Below, piece after piece: positions 20,422 through 29,194 of a DNA stretch of 64,000 nt. Position 1 is the stretch's first letter. Every line of letters begins with the position of its first letter. A program made the position numbers and the translations under genes. The DNA lies in NCBI GenBank assembly GCA_963728995.1, contig CAVSMD010000009.1:186001-250000 (forward strand), in the 5' to 3' direction. Below the pieces are notes generated by a model. It saw nothing but the letters and a program-made list of their open reading frames with translations. It was not told where the DNA came from and did not search any database. The stretch is from FEN-1219 sp963728995 (GTDB lineage Bacteria > Pseudomonadota > Gammaproteobacteria > Steroidobacterales > Rariloculaceae).

Positions 20422-21069
20422 TCAGCGCTCGACCGTCAGCCGCCGCTCGGCGCGCACCTTGGCGATCAACGCATCGACGATCGCCAGCTGAGGCTCGAAG
20501 TCGCCGTTGTCGTTGATGGCGACGAGATACTTGCCATCGACGACGATCGACGGCACTCCGCGCAGCTTGACCCTGGACGTCAGCTCCTCGGCACTGGCTG
20601 CGAAGGAGCGTACCGCGAAGGAGCCGAACGTGCCGAGGAACTTCGCGCGATCGACCCCGTGCGCGGCGGCCCAGTCGGCGATGCCATCGGGGCTGGTCAG
20701 CGGCGCGTGCTCGAGATGAACGGCCTCGAACACCGTGCGATCGAGCTCCTTCTCCGTGCCGAGCGCTCGCAGCGTGTAATAAAGCTGCGCGAGCAAGCCC
20801 CACGACTGCCGCCCGAAGGTCACGGCGGCACGGTCGAGCACGACGTCGCCCGGCAGCTTGCTCTCCCAGACCCGCAGATCCGGCGAGAACGAGAAGCAGT
20901 GCGGGCAGGCATACGAGAAGAAGTCGGTGACGACGATCTTGTCGGCGGCCACGATCGGCAGCGCCGGCTGAACCGCCGTGTAGTCCCGACCTTCGACCGG
21001 ATCGGCCGCGAACGCGATCGTGGTGCCGGCGAGCAACGCCAGAGAAAGCGAAAGCACGAGACGTCGCAT
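20422..21069 (-). CDS. dsbA: Thiol:disulfide interchange protein DsbA
   Basis: Periplasmic thiol oxidase, 215 aa with signal peptide (1-21, cleavage at AFA/AD). Thioredoxin-fold active site CPHC (55-58) in FFSYACPHCFSF, the DsbA helical insertion, and cis-proline loop GVPSIVV. Length and motifs match the DsbA of beta/gammaproteobacteria. It should oxidise cysteines of exported proteins, which are abundant in this window. Confidence 0.93.
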   Translation of the reverse strand: MRRLVLSLSLALLAGTTIAFAADPVEGRDYTAVQPALPIVAADKIVVTDFFSYACPHCFSFSPDLRVWESKLPGDVVLDRAAVTFGRQSWGLLAQLYYTLRALGTEKELDRTVFEAVHLEHAPLTSPDGIADWAAAHGVDRAKFLGTFGSFAVRSFAASAEELTSRVKLRGVPSIVVDGKYLVAINDNGDFEPQLAIVDALIAKVRAERRLTVER

Positions 21070-21144
21070 CTTAAGAACCCTCCGCCGGGGAGTCTGTCAG
21101 CGGGCCGATGCTACCACTTCGTCGCGCGAGGTTGATGGAACGCG

Positions 21145-22572
21145 TCACCGTTTCCCGCTCGCGAGCTTCGCCACGATGTCGTAGTGAAAACGGACGAAGC
21201 GATACAGCTCGGACTCGAGCAGGCGCTCCTGATCGCTGTGCGCCCCGAACCCCTTCGGCCCGTCCTCCTCGTCGATGGCCGGCCCGACGCCATAGCACTG
21301 CACGCCTTTGGCCCGCAAGAAGGCCATGTCGGTCGCCCAGGTGCTCATCATCGGCAACGTCGTGACGCCGTAGCGCGCCTTGATGGCCGCCTCGATCACC
21401 TGGAACGCCTCGTTGTCGATTCGCGAGACGGGGGCGGCGGGTCGGCCGCCGAACCCATTGAAGATCACATCGACGCTCGGATCGTCGACGACCCGCTCGA
21501 CCTCGGCACGAAACGCATCGGGATTCTCGTCGGGCCGCAGGCGCACGTCGAGCGTGGCGCGCGCCTCGGAAGGGATCACGTTGTTGCGATATCCGCCGGT
21601 GACGATATTCGGCGAGATCGACGTGCGCAGCATGGACGCGTGGCGGGGCTCGTTCGCGCGAAGCCACGCGTCCGCCTGCGCAACGACCTGCGGATCGTCG
21701 CTCAATACGCCGCGGTAGTACCGCGCGATATCGGGAGTGGAAATCGCGGCGAGCCGGCCGAAATAGGCGCGCGTGGTGTCGTTCGGCGTCACCGGCGGCT
21801 GCCACGTGGCGACGGCCGCGACGGCGCGCGCGAGATGCACCACGGGATTGGTCTCGAGCGGGATCGACCCGTGGCCCGAGATGCCGTGCGCCACGAGGTC
21901 GATGCCCCGCGGGATCTTTTCGCCGGTGGAGACGGTCGCGAAACGCACCGCACCACCCACGCGCGCGACGTTGCCGCCCTCGGCGATGCAATACTCGGCG
22001 TCGATCGCGTCGAAATGCTCGTTGACCATGGGCTCGATGCCGACGCGCGTCGTCCCCTCTTCGCCGGCTTCGGCCAGGAAGATCACATCGCGATCGAGCG
22101 GCACGTCGTTGCGCTTCAAGAGCAACATGACCATGAGCGCAGCCGTGAGGTTGTCCTTGTCGTCCGTCGTTCCGCGGCCGTAGACGTAACCGTCGGCGCG
22201 CTCGGCACCGAACGGCGGATGAGTCCACTTCTTCGGATCGACGTTCACGACGTCGGTGTGGCCCATGATCAGGATCGGCCGCTTCGCACCGCTACCCTTG
22301 AGCCTAGCCACGACGTTCGGCCGGTGCGGCTCGACGGTGAACACCTGCACCGGAATGCCTTCGCGCTCGAGCACCTGCTTCAAGTAGTCCGCGGCCGGCT
22401 GCTCGTTGCCGGGCGGATCGCTCGTGTCCATGCGGACGAGCGCCTGAAAGTGCTGCAGCGCCTCGGCCTCGGCCGCCGGCCAGCTCGGCTGTCGGCTACG
22501 TTGCGCGAGCACCGTTCCCGAGCCCGTCGCTGCGACTGCGAGCACGACCGCGGCACGAACGAGCGTCGACAT
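21145..22572 (-). CDS. Secreted M20-family metallopeptidase
   Basis: 475 aa with signal peptide ending VLAQ. M20/M28-type di-zinc peptidase: GHTDVV (first zinc His), TDDKDN (bridging Asp), AEAGEEG (catalytic and zinc Glu), and FGAHSDQE near the C-terminus (last zinc His); a dimerisation lid lies between about 215 and 330. ATG 22572 is preceded by GGGAGGAAAACGC. Likely a periplasmic carboxypeptidase or aminoacylase. The long open frame on the opposite strand is a GC-rich shadow. Confidence 0.92.
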   Translation of the reverse strand: MSTLVRAAVVLAVAATGSGTVLAQRSRQPSWPAAEAEALQHFQALVRMDTSDPPGNEQPAADYLKQVLEREGIPVQVFTVEPHRPNVVARLKGSGAKRPILIMGHTDVVNVDPKKWTHPPFGAERADGYVYGRGTTDDKDNLTAALMVMLLLKRNDVPLDRDVIFLAEAGEEGTTRVGIEPMVNEHFDAIDAEYCIAEGGNVARVGGAVRFATVSTGEKIPRGIDLVAHGISGHGSIPLETNPVVHLARAVAAVATWQPPVTPNDTTRAYFGRLAAISTPDIARYYRGVLSDDPQVVAQADAWLRANEPRHASMLRTSISPNIVTGGYRNNVIPSEARATLDVRLRPDENPDAFRAEVERVVDDPSVDVIFNGFGGRPAAPVSRIDNEAFQVIEAAIKARYGVTTLPMMSTWATDMAFLRAKGVQCYGVGPAIDEEDGPKGFGAHSDQERLLESELYRFVRFHYDIVAKLASGKR

Positions 22573-22669
22573 GCGTTTTCCTCCCGCGCGCGCTACGCTG
22601 CGCCTCAACCAGCTCGCGTCTACCATAACCGAAACGGCGCGCCGAAGCGCCAACGAAGGGGGATCGCCG

Positions 22670-23479
22670 GTGACCAGAGCGCTCGCGTGGTTCGTGGTTG
22701 GCGTCTGGATGGCCGCGACCACATCGCCGGTGCGCGCCGACACGGTGCTGATCACGGGTGCAAACTCCGGCCTCGGCCTCGAGTTCGTGAAGCAATACGC
22801 CGCGAAGGGCTGGACGGTCATCGCCACGCACCGCCGCCCGGAGACACCCGACTCCCTTGCCGCAGTCGTCGTCGAGCACCCGAACGTGAGTATCGAGCAT
22901 CTCGACGTTGCGGACATCGCCGAGGCGCACGCCCTGGCCGCGAAGCTCAAGGGCGTGCCGATCGACGTGCTGATCAACAACGCAGGCGTCTACAGCGATC
23001 GCAGCGTCTGCACGGACGAATCGTGTCGCGGCGACGGCGACACGCAGAGCTTCGGCAACATGGATTACGAGCTGTTCGACACGATCATGGCGGTCAATGT
23101 CCGCGGACCGCTCGTGGTGTCCGAGGCTTTCATCGACAACGTGCGAGCGAGCAAGCAGAAGAAGATCGTCTCGATCAGCTCCACCAACGGCTCGGTGACG
23201 TTCACGCTCGGCGGCTCGGGCGCGATCGCCTACCGCGCGAGCAAAGCTGCGTTGAACCGCGCGATGCAGCTCGTGGCCGTCCGCGAGAAGACCGAGGGTG
23301 TGACCGTGCTGCTGCTGCATCCCGGCGCCGTGTTGACGGAACGTCAAGCGAACCTGAAATTCCCGGGCATGATCGAGATGCAGCCGAGCGTCTCCGGCAT
23401 GATCTCGGTGATCGAGAAAGCCACGCTCGCCGACACGGGGCGCTTCATTCAATACGACGGCACGACGGCGCCGTGGTAA
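22670..23479 (+). CDS. SDR-family oxidoreductase with signal peptide
   Basis: Short-chain dehydrogenase, 269 aa. GTG 22670 is chosen because GAAGGGGGA precedes it and the 22-residue hydrophobic leader (ending VRAD) starts there. Rossmann motif TGANSGLG, NNAG, active-site Ser region SISSTNG and YRASK (Tyr-x-x-x-Lys) are intact, so it should be catalytic. An SDR behind a cleavable leader is unusual; it may be membrane-tethered or really periplasmic. The stop overlaps the next gene's start by 7 bases. Confidence 0.85.
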   Translation: MTRALAWFVVGVWMAATTSPVRADTVLITGANSGLGLEFVKQYAAKGWTVIATHRRPETPDSLAAVVVEHPNVSIEHLDVADIAEAHALAAKLKGVPIDVLINNAGVYSDRSVCTDESCRGDGDTQSFGNMDYELFDTIMAVNVRGPLVVSEAFIDNVRASKQKKIVSISSTNGSVTFTLGGSGAIAYRASKAALNRAMQLVAVREKTEGVTVLLLHPGAVLTERQANLKFPGMIEMQPSVSGMISVIEKATLADTGRFIQYDGTTAPW

Positions 23480-23970
23480 GCCGGCGGCTCAGCGGCGGGA
23501 GTGTCGCGATCGCCGTCGCGTTCACCCTACTGGCGCTGCCCGGCTGTGGCCGGCCGGCGTCGCCGCCGCAGAGCGGTGGAGATCTCGCCGCGATCGCCAA
23601 ATTCAACGAGCGCTATCTCGGCGCCATCAATGCCGGCGACCTCGCGACGCTCAGCAGTCTCACGACCGACGGCCACATGATGCTGGCACCGAACCGGCCG
23701 CCGATCGTCGGCAAAGCGGCGAACGACGCGGTCAATGGCGCGGCATTCGCGCAATTCGACTTCGCGGAGACCTGGAGCCCCGAGGAGACCGTGGTCACCG
23801 GCGACTGGGCGTATCAGCGCGGTACGTTCACGACCAGCGCCACGCCGAAGGCCGGCGGCGACCCCCGCGTCGTCAGCGGGGCGTTCCTGCGAATTTATCA
23901 GCGCCAGCAAGGCGGCGAGTGGCGCATGATCCGCGACATGTTCAACAGCGACGGCCAGCGGGCCAATTGA
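23473..23970 (+). CDS. SnoaL/DUF4440-like lipoprotein
   Basis: 165 aa. The leader ends in LALPGC, a plausible lipobox, so it is probably a lipoprotein. The remainder is a nuclear-transport-factor-2 fold of the DUF4440 type: FNERYLGAINAGDLATLSSLTTDG, then WAYQRGTF and a terminal WRMIRDMF. Such domains bind small hydrophobic ligands or act as ketosteroid-isomerase-like enzymes. The GTG start inside the end of the SDR gene implies translational coupling and perhaps a shared substrate. Confidence 0.78.
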   Translation: MVSRRLSGGSVAIAVAFTLLALPGCGRPASPPQSGGDLAAIAKFNERYLGAINAGDLATLSSLTTDGHMMLAPNRPPIVGKAANDAVNGAAFAQFDFAETWSPEETVVTGDWAYQRGTFTTSATPKAGGDPRVVSGAFLRIYQRQQGGEWRMIRDMFNSDGQRAN

Positions 23971-23980
23971 TGCCGCGTTC

Positions 23981-24448
23981 TCAGGTCTTCACGATCTGGA
24001 CCGGCACACCCTCGGGGTCGCGCACGAAGAAGCCGTAGTCCAGGTTCTCTTCGGCCTTCAGACCGAGCTTGGCGAGCTCGGACGTCACCGTGCTCTTGTC
24101 GAAGTCGTCGATCGCGATCGCGAAGTGATCGACGATACCGACGGGCGACTTCTCGTGCAGCGACACGATGATCTTGGTAACGCCCATGCGCGCGATCTTG
24201 TTCTCTTTGTCTTCGTTCAGAACCTTGAGACCGAACACCTTCTGATAGAAATCGATCGAGCGCGCGAGATTCGTGGTCTGCACGCTGATGTGATCGATCC
24301 GGGTCGACTTGAACGGCGCTTGCTGCGCCGCCGCCGGCAGCGCCGCGCCGCCCGCGGCCGCGAGCACCGTCAAGCCCTGGACCAGCTGGCGGCGCGACAA
24401 CGTGCCGCGCTCGAACCCTTCGACGAGATCGGTGATGAGTTTTTCCAT
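23981..24448 (-). CDS. Exported VOC (glyoxalase-fold) protein with Tat signal
   Basis: 155 aa. The N-terminus holds SRRQLVQGL followed by an alanine-rich hydrophobic region ending AAAQQ, a Tat-type leader. The mature part is one vicinal-oxygen-chelate module: IDHISVQTTNLARSIDFYQKVFGL and later GIVDHFAIAID and GFFVRDPEGVPVQIV. Candidate metal residues (His, His, Glu) are present. Function unknown; could be a dioxygenase- or lyase-like enzyme or a binding protein. Convergent with the SnoaL-like gene. Confidence 0.85.
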   Translation of the reverse strand: MEKLITDLVEGFERGTLSRRQLVQGLTVLAAAGGAALPAAAQQAPFKSTRIDHISVQTTNLARSIDFYQKVFGLKVLNEDKENKIARMGVTKIIVSLHEKSPVGIVDHFAIAIDDFDKSTVTSELAKLGLKAEENLDYGFFVRDPEGVPVQIVKT

Positions 24449-24512
24449 GGCGCCCTCCCGCGCGATTGCTGCACGAGAGTCTACGCCGGCGCTCCGGGCA
24501 GGCCCAGCGGGG

Positions 24513-26018
24513 TCAGTTCATGAGCTCGGTGGCGAACAGCATCGCCATCGCACCGGCGCGCGCATCCTTGCCGAGGATGGCCTCCCGCTTCAGATACCCA
24601 TCGAGCGATTCGATGCGGGCGGTGGACTCGCAGACGTCGATCACGGTGCCGTCGGAACCAGCCCGTGCATTTACGGCGCGCCACGCGCGCGCGACCGCTG
24701 CGCGATACGGCTCGGGGTGCTCGAACCAGCCGTTACGCACCCCACGCTGCAGCGCAAAGCCGATCATCGCCGTGGCGGAAAACTCGCCATACGCACCCGG
24801 GTGGTCGATCACGTTGCGCCACAGGCCATCGCGGTTCTGGTACGGCAGCAACACCGCCATGTGCGCCCGGAAGCTCTGCAGCACCTGTGCATAAGCGGGA
24901 TGCTCGCGCGGCAGCTCGCTCAACGTGAGCGCGACGCCGAGCGCTGCGAACGCATTCCCCCGGCCCCACGCCGCGTCCGTGGCCGGCTGATGCCGGTACA
25001 GGCCGTCGGCCCGCAGATCGAGTCCCTGCATGAATTTCAGATGCCTGACCGCGAGATCGAAATACTTGCCCTCGCCCGTCAGCGCGCCCGCCTGCGCCGC
25101 AATCGTCGTACCCATGAACACGGAGTCGCTGAATTGGTTGTGGTACGGCATCGCCTCGCGCATCACGCCGTGCTCGTCGAAGCCGAGATCCGCAACCTTG
25201 CGCACGATCGCCGTATAACGAGGATCTTTCGTGATCCGGGCGAGGGCGGTGAACACGATGTGGCCGGCCATCGACAACGCGTTCGGCCGCTCGAGGCTGT
25301 TCTTCGTGCCGTCGACGTAAGGCTCGACCAGCGTGCGCACCGCGTCGACGTGGCCGAGCTTCAACTGCGCGATGAGCGCGATCGCATTGATGTAGATCGG
25401 CTGATCGAAGTCGTGCCCGTAGTACATGCCGAGCTGCTCGGCGAGCTGCCGCGGCGTGCGCTCCAGGCGTCGCGCAAGCTCCCGATGCGCGGCCGACGCC
25501 GGGATCTGTGCGGCCTCGAGGCGGTCGAGCGCCTCGCCGTCGGCCCACGCGCGGCTCGGCACGCGTCCCACGCCCGCCGGCTCGTTCGCCGCGAGCGCCG
25601 CTCCGAGACCGAACGGATCGGGACCCACGATCAACACCAGGTCGGGGCCATGGGCACCGATGAACCGCCAGAGCACGTGGGACTCGGCGTCCTCGCGATA
25701 CGCGGCGCCGTGCGGCGGCAGCTCGAGGGGCACACCGTCGGGATTCGCGAGCGGGATCGCGAGCAGTTTCACCTGCCGGCGACGCGCGCGCGTGGCCTCG
25801 AAATCCGCGACGGCCCGGCGCACGGTCGCGACGCTGGCGTCCTCCCCGGCCAGGCCGCCGACCATGAGCACCGTCGGCGCGACGCGGTCGGCCGCACCCA
25901 CGAACAGCCCTTCGACGACCCCGCCACTGGTGCTGAGGCCGACGTCGAACACCTCGGCAGCCGACACCGACGCGGCGAATGCCAGCAAGATCACGGCCAC
26001 GATCGCTCGTCCGCTCAT
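24513..26018 (-). CDS. Secreted GH105/GH88-like hydrolase with N-terminal domain
   Basis: 501 aa with signal peptide (1-20, ASA/AE). The first 160 residues look like a peptidase-M14/succinylglutamate-desuccinylase-type fold (VLMVGGLAGEDASVATVRRAV, LLAIPLANPDG) without a full zinc site. The rest is an (alpha/alpha)6 barrel as in YteR/YesR unsaturated rhamnogalacturonyl hydrolases (MPYHNQFSDSVFMG, DAAWGRGNAFAALG, GLWRNVIDHPGAYGEFSATAMIG). Probably cleaves plant-polysaccharide disaccharides in the periplasm. It follows the histidine kinase by 66 bases and may belong to the same transcript. Start chosen at ATG 26018; 26030 is possible. Confidence 0.82.
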   Translation of the reverse strand: MSGRAIVAVILLAFAASVSAAEVFDVGLSTSGGVVEGLFVGAADRVAPTVLMVGGLAGEDASVATVRRAVADFEATRARRRQVKLLAIPLANPDGVPLELPPHGAAYREDAESHVLWRFIGAHGPDLVLIVGPDPFGLGAALAANEPAGVGRVPSRAWADGEALDRLEAAQIPASAAHRELARRLERTPRQLAEQLGMYYGHDFDQPIYINAIALIAQLKLGHVDAVRTLVEPYVDGTKNSLERPNALSMAGHIVFTALARITKDPRYTAIVRKVADLGFDEHGVMREAMPYHNQFSDSVFMGTTIAAQAGALTGEGKYFDLAVRHLKFMQGLDLRADGLYRHQPATDAAWGRGNAFAALGVALTLSELPREHPAYAQVLQSFRAHMAVLLPYQNRDGLWRNVIDHPGAYGEFSATAMIGFALQRGVRNGWFEHPEPYRAAVARAWRAVNARAGSDGTVIDVCESTARIESLDGYLKREAILGKDARAGAMAMLFATELMN

Positions 26019-26084
26019 CGTGCGCAGCATACGCCGGCCGCGCAGCGCGGGGGAGCGGCGCAAGGCCGATCGCAAGGGCCGCGG

Positions 26085-28136
26085 CTAGGCCGTCGGCACG
26101 GTCAGTCTGAACTCGGCGCCCGGCTCGCAGTTGCGCACGTCGACCCGGGCCCGCATCGCGGCCGCAAGCTGGCGCACCAGCGCGAGCCCGATGCCGGTCC
26201 CGACGGTCTCGCGCGTCAGCTCGTTCTCGGCGCGGTAGAACAGCTCGAAGATCTTCCTCATCTGCGCCTTCGGCACGCCCGGCCCGAAATCGCGCACGGT
26301 GAACAGCATCGAGCCGTCCTGCTCGCGCCGGCAGCCGAGCTCGACGACCTTCGCGGGCGCGGCAGCGGCGAACTTCAGCGCGTTGTCGACGAGGTTGATG
26401 AAGATCTGCGCGAAGCAATCGGCGTCGACGTTCACCGCGGCCTGCGCGGGCGCATCGTTGCGCACGCGCAGCGTGAAGCCGGCGCGCTCGACCTGCGTCG
26501 CGACCTTCGAGCGGATCATGTCGACGAGCTCCGCGACCGGCACGCGCTTCATATCGAAGCGCTGCGAGCTGCGCGTGAGGCGCGCGAGCTGCAGCACGTT
26601 GTCGATGAGACGTGACAGCCGCTCGCTCTCGCTGTGAATGTAGTCGTAGTACGTGCGCTTCTTCGCCTCGTCGGCCCAGCCGGCCTGCAACATCTCGCCG
26701 TACATCCGGATCGACGTCAGCGGCGTCTTCAGCTCGTGGCTCACGGCGGAGACGAAGTCCTGCTGCTGCCGCGCGAGGCGCAGCTGCCCGATCGCAAACC
26801 GGTACATCAGAAAGAAACCGCCGCACAGCACGACGGCCAGCGTCAGCGTGACCCAGGCGAGCACCGTGCCGCCTGGCGCGCGCGGCAGCGCGCGGACGAC
26901 GAACGCGAGCTCCACGTCCCCGAACGGCGGCGAAAGGCGCGCGCGATACAGCGGCGTGCCCGCAAGCTCGGGCGGTGTCGCCCCGTACACCTGCGCGGCG
27001 GCCGACAGCGCTCCGAGCGGCCGCCCCTGATAGGTCACGGCGAGATCGCCGACGCCGGCGACGGCGCTCGAGCGATAGGGCATATCGACGATCGAGGCGA
27101 GAAACGCCGCGCGGTCGATCAGCGCTCCTTGTATATAGCGCTGACCGTCGCGCCACACGTTGCGAAACAGCACGAGGTGGCCCGTGTCGAGCAGCCCGAG
27201 CTCGAACGGATCGACCTCGCTCTCGAACGTGCGGACGCTGAGCTCGAGCTTCGCGGGGCTCGATGAGTCGGTCTCGCGGGTCGCCGCCGCGACTTTCGCC
27301 TCGGGCACGAGCGTTTGCTCGACACGCTTGCGCCGGACTTCGTCCACGACGCTCGGACGCGGAGCGTTGTCCCGCTTCTCCCGTGTGTCGTTCGCTGCGG
27401 CCGGCGCGCCGCCGGCGCTCGGCGCGGCGTCGGCCGGCGCACGCCCGGCGCGCGACGCGGACAGTGCGCCACTCGCGAGGCGATCGAAGGCCGCCTGGGA
27501 CTCCTCGGCCGGCGCGGCCGCACGCTCGGGCGGCGGCGCCGTGGGCGTCGCCTGGCGTTGCGGCGGCGCCGCGGCGGGCTCGCGGGTCGCCTGCGCCACG
27601 CCGGCGCCGGCCGCGCCGGCGTCATCGCGGGCCGCTCGCACGAGCCGATTCTGGGCCAATATCTCGCGCAGCTCGGCGACGCGCGCCGCCCGCGCCGCCT
27701 GCTCCTCCGCGCCGATGCCGTAGCTCACGGGCGATACGTCCGTCCCGGGCAACAGCGGCGTCGTCAGCCGGCCACCGGCGTCGACCTGGAAGTAGCCGAT
27801 CACACCGGGCAGCGCGCTGACCACGGGGAACGCGGATAACGGTGAGCGCTGGACGAAGTTCGCGGCCTCGTCGCCGGTGGCGACGAGGAACGAATAGTCG
27901 CCGAACGTTCGCGCCTCCTCGACGCCGATCGCGGCGCGCAGCTGCGTGTCGATGCGCCCCGCGAGCTCCTCGGCCGCCACCTGAATGCTGCGGAACGCCT
28001 CCCACTTCAGCTGACTGTAGGCCTGCGTGACGAGAACCGCCGCCGGCACGGCCAGCGCGAGGAAGAACGCCGCGAACAGCGCGCCGATGCCCCGCTCGTC
28101 TAGCTGCCGCCACCAGTGGCCGCGCCGGGCGTTCAT
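26085..28136 (-). CDS. Sensor histidine kinase with long disordered periplasmic insert
   Basis: 683 aa. First helix FAAFFLALAVPAAVLVT, a periplasmic sensor part from 40 to about 415, second helix (TVLAWVTLTLAVVLCGGFFLMY), HisKA with phospho-acceptor SHELKTP (His467), and HATPase with NLVDNALKF, DFGPGVP and GTGIGLALV. Residues about 180-290 are almost only Ala, Pro, Arg, Glu and Gln, a low-complexity stretch inside the sensor region. Stop codon present; start overlaps the regulator stop by 4 bases, giving a classical two-component pair. Confidence 0.93.
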   Translation of the reverse strand: MNARRGHWWRQLDERGIGALFAAFFLALAVPAAVLVTQAYSQLKWEAFRSIQVAAEELAGRIDTQLRAAIGVEEARTFGDYSFLVATGDEAANFVQRSPLSAFPVVSALPGVIGYFQVDAGGRLTTPLLPGTDVSPVSYGIGAEEQAARAARVAELREILAQNRLVRAARDDAGAAGAGVAQATREPAAAPPQRQATPTAPPPERAAAPAEESQAAFDRLASGALSASRAGRAPADAAPSAGGAPAAANDTREKRDNAPRPSVVDEVRRKRVEQTLVPEAKVAAATRETDSSSPAKLELSVRTFESEVDPFELGLLDTGHLVLFRNVWRDGQRYIQGALIDRAAFLASIVDMPYRSSAVAGVGDLAVTYQGRPLGALSAAAQVYGATPPELAGTPLYRARLSPPFGDVELAFVVRALPRAPGGTVLAWVTLTLAVVLCGGFFLMYRFAIGQLRLARQQQDFVSAVSHELKTPLTSIRMYGEMLQAGWADEAKKRTYYDYIHSESERLSRLIDNVLQLARLTRSSQRFDMKRVPVAELVDMIRSKVATQVERAGFTLRVRNDAPAQAAVNVDADCFAQIFINLVDNALKFAAAAPAKVVELGCRREQDGSMLFTVRDFGPGVPKAQMRKIFELFYRAENELTRETVGTGIGLALVRQLAAAMRARVDVRNCEPGAEFRLTVPTA

Positions 28137-28840
28137 GGCACGACGACCAGGCGGTAGCCCGCGCCGCGCACGGTGATCAGATTGCGCGGCTCCTTCGGAT
28201 CGAGCTCGACCTTGCGTCGCAGCTTCGCGATGTGGATGTCGACGGTCCGCGTCTCGATGTCGGCCGTGCGGTCATAACCCCACACGCGCGTCAGGAGCTC
28301 GTCGCGCGACACGGGTCGATCGGAGTTTTGCTGCAGGTACTGCAGGATCTCGACCTCGCGCCGCGTGAACACGAGCGTCTCGCCGCCGCGGCGACCCGAG
28401 AGATTGCGCGTATCGATCTCGATATCGCCGGCGAGCGTGATCTGGGCGGCCAGCGCGATGCCGGCCCGCGAGCGACGCAGCACGGCTTTCACACGCAGCA
28501 CGAGCTGCGCGATCGAGAACGGCTTGCCGATGTAGTCGTCGGCGCCGAGCGCGAGACCGTTGACGATGTCGTCGTCGCTGGTCTTCGCCGTCAGCATGAT
28601 GATCGGCTGCTCGCGATCCGCCTTGCGCACCTCGTCGCAGATCGAGAACCCGTCCATGCCCGGCAGCATTACGTCGAGCAACAGCAGGTCGTATTGCCCG
28701 CTCAGCGCCTTTTTCAGACCCTCTCGCCCGTCGCCGACGGCGTCCACGCGATAGCCGTGATAAACGAGCACGTCCGCGAGGCCGTCCCGGATGGCGGCCT
28801 CGTCCTCGATGACCAAGATTCGCGGCTTGTCCTGCTCCAT
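28133..28840 (-). CDS. OmpR-family response regulator
   Basis: 235 aa: receiver domain with acidic pair ED (12-13), phospho-acceptor Asp56 in LLLLDVMLPG, TAKTS and GKPF, then a winged-helix DNA-binding domain (TRREVEILQYLQQN, RTVDIHIAKLRRKV, TVRGAGYRL). Partner of the kinase immediately downstream. About 40 bases before its start lies a perfect TGTAAA direct repeat with 11-base period, a likely binding site for this regulator class and therefore a hint of autoregulation. Confidence 0.95.
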   Translation of the reverse strand: MEQDKPRILVIEDEAAIRDGLADVLVYHGYRVDAVGDGREGLKKALSGQYDLLLLDVMLPGMDGFSICDEVRKADREQPIIMLTAKTSDDDIVNGLALGADDYIGKPFSIAQLVLRVKAVLRRSRAGIALAAQITLAGDIEIDTRNLSGRRGGETLVFTRREVEILQYLQQNSDRPVSRDELLTRVWGYDRTADIETRTVDIHIAKLRRKVELDPKEPRNLITVRGAGYRLVVVP

Positions 28841-28879
28841 GCGTAGCTGCGTAGGCTAGCAGCTCGCACGGCGGAGCCG

Positions 28880-28896
28880 TGTAAATCCTTTGTAAA
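28880..28896 (-). promoter_or_regulatory. Direct repeat TGTAAA-N5-TGTAAA (OmpR-class operator candidate)
   Basis: Two exact TGTAAA half-sites 11 bases apart (one helical turn), read on the plus strand, 40 bases upstream of the response-regulator start. Tandem half-sites with this spacing are the normal recognition pattern of OmpR/PhoB/PhoP-type regulators. A similar, imperfect pair occurs at 29379-29395. Confidence 0.55.
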
Positions 28897-28921
28897 CTCG
28901 CCGCCGCGCGACGGCCGGCGG

Positions 28922-29194
28922 TCAACCCGGGTCGCGACGTTCTGCGGCCGCGAGCTTGACTTCGCGCTTGGCGTTCGCGTGACCATCGCTGACGCGCGCG
29001 CTCTCCAGGCTGGCGCGAATCGCGCGCAGCGCCGCCACGAGGTCGATCTTCAGCGCGGCCTCGTCGATCTCGATCGTCGGTTTCGGCGGTACGTCGGCAA
29101 GCGTTTCGGCGATTGCAATCGGACCGATGAGCGCGGGGCCAAGCCCGATGACGACATTCGCCGTTGCGGAACGAAAGGCAGTGTGGGCTTTCAT
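28922..29194 (-). CDS. Small secreted hypothetical protein, 90 aa
   Basis: Not recognised. ATG 29194 has AAGGAG 6 bases upstream. The N-terminus (KAHTAFRSATANVVIGLGPALIGPIAIAE) looks like a signal peptide; the mature part is short, helical and charged (IDEAALKIDLVAALRAIRASLESARV). It lies upstream of the two-component system on the same strand and divergent from the pspA-like operon, so it may be a target or accessory sensor of either. Confidence 0.6.
   Translation of the reverse strand: MKAHTAFRSATANVVIGLGPALIGPIAIAETLADVPPKPTIEIDEAALKIDLVAALRAIRASLESARVSDGHANAKREVKLAAAERRDPG

Noticed and set aside
21184..23970. Very long open frame on the plus strand across the M20 peptidase and SDR genes
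   Set aside because: Arginine-rich, low-complexity translation that mirrors GC-biased coding on the other strand; only the last part (SnoaL-like) is a real gene.
24309..26615. Long plus-strand open frame over the GH105-like and kinase genes
   Set aside because: No recognisable motif; opposite strand carries clear conserved proteins, so this is a shadow frame.
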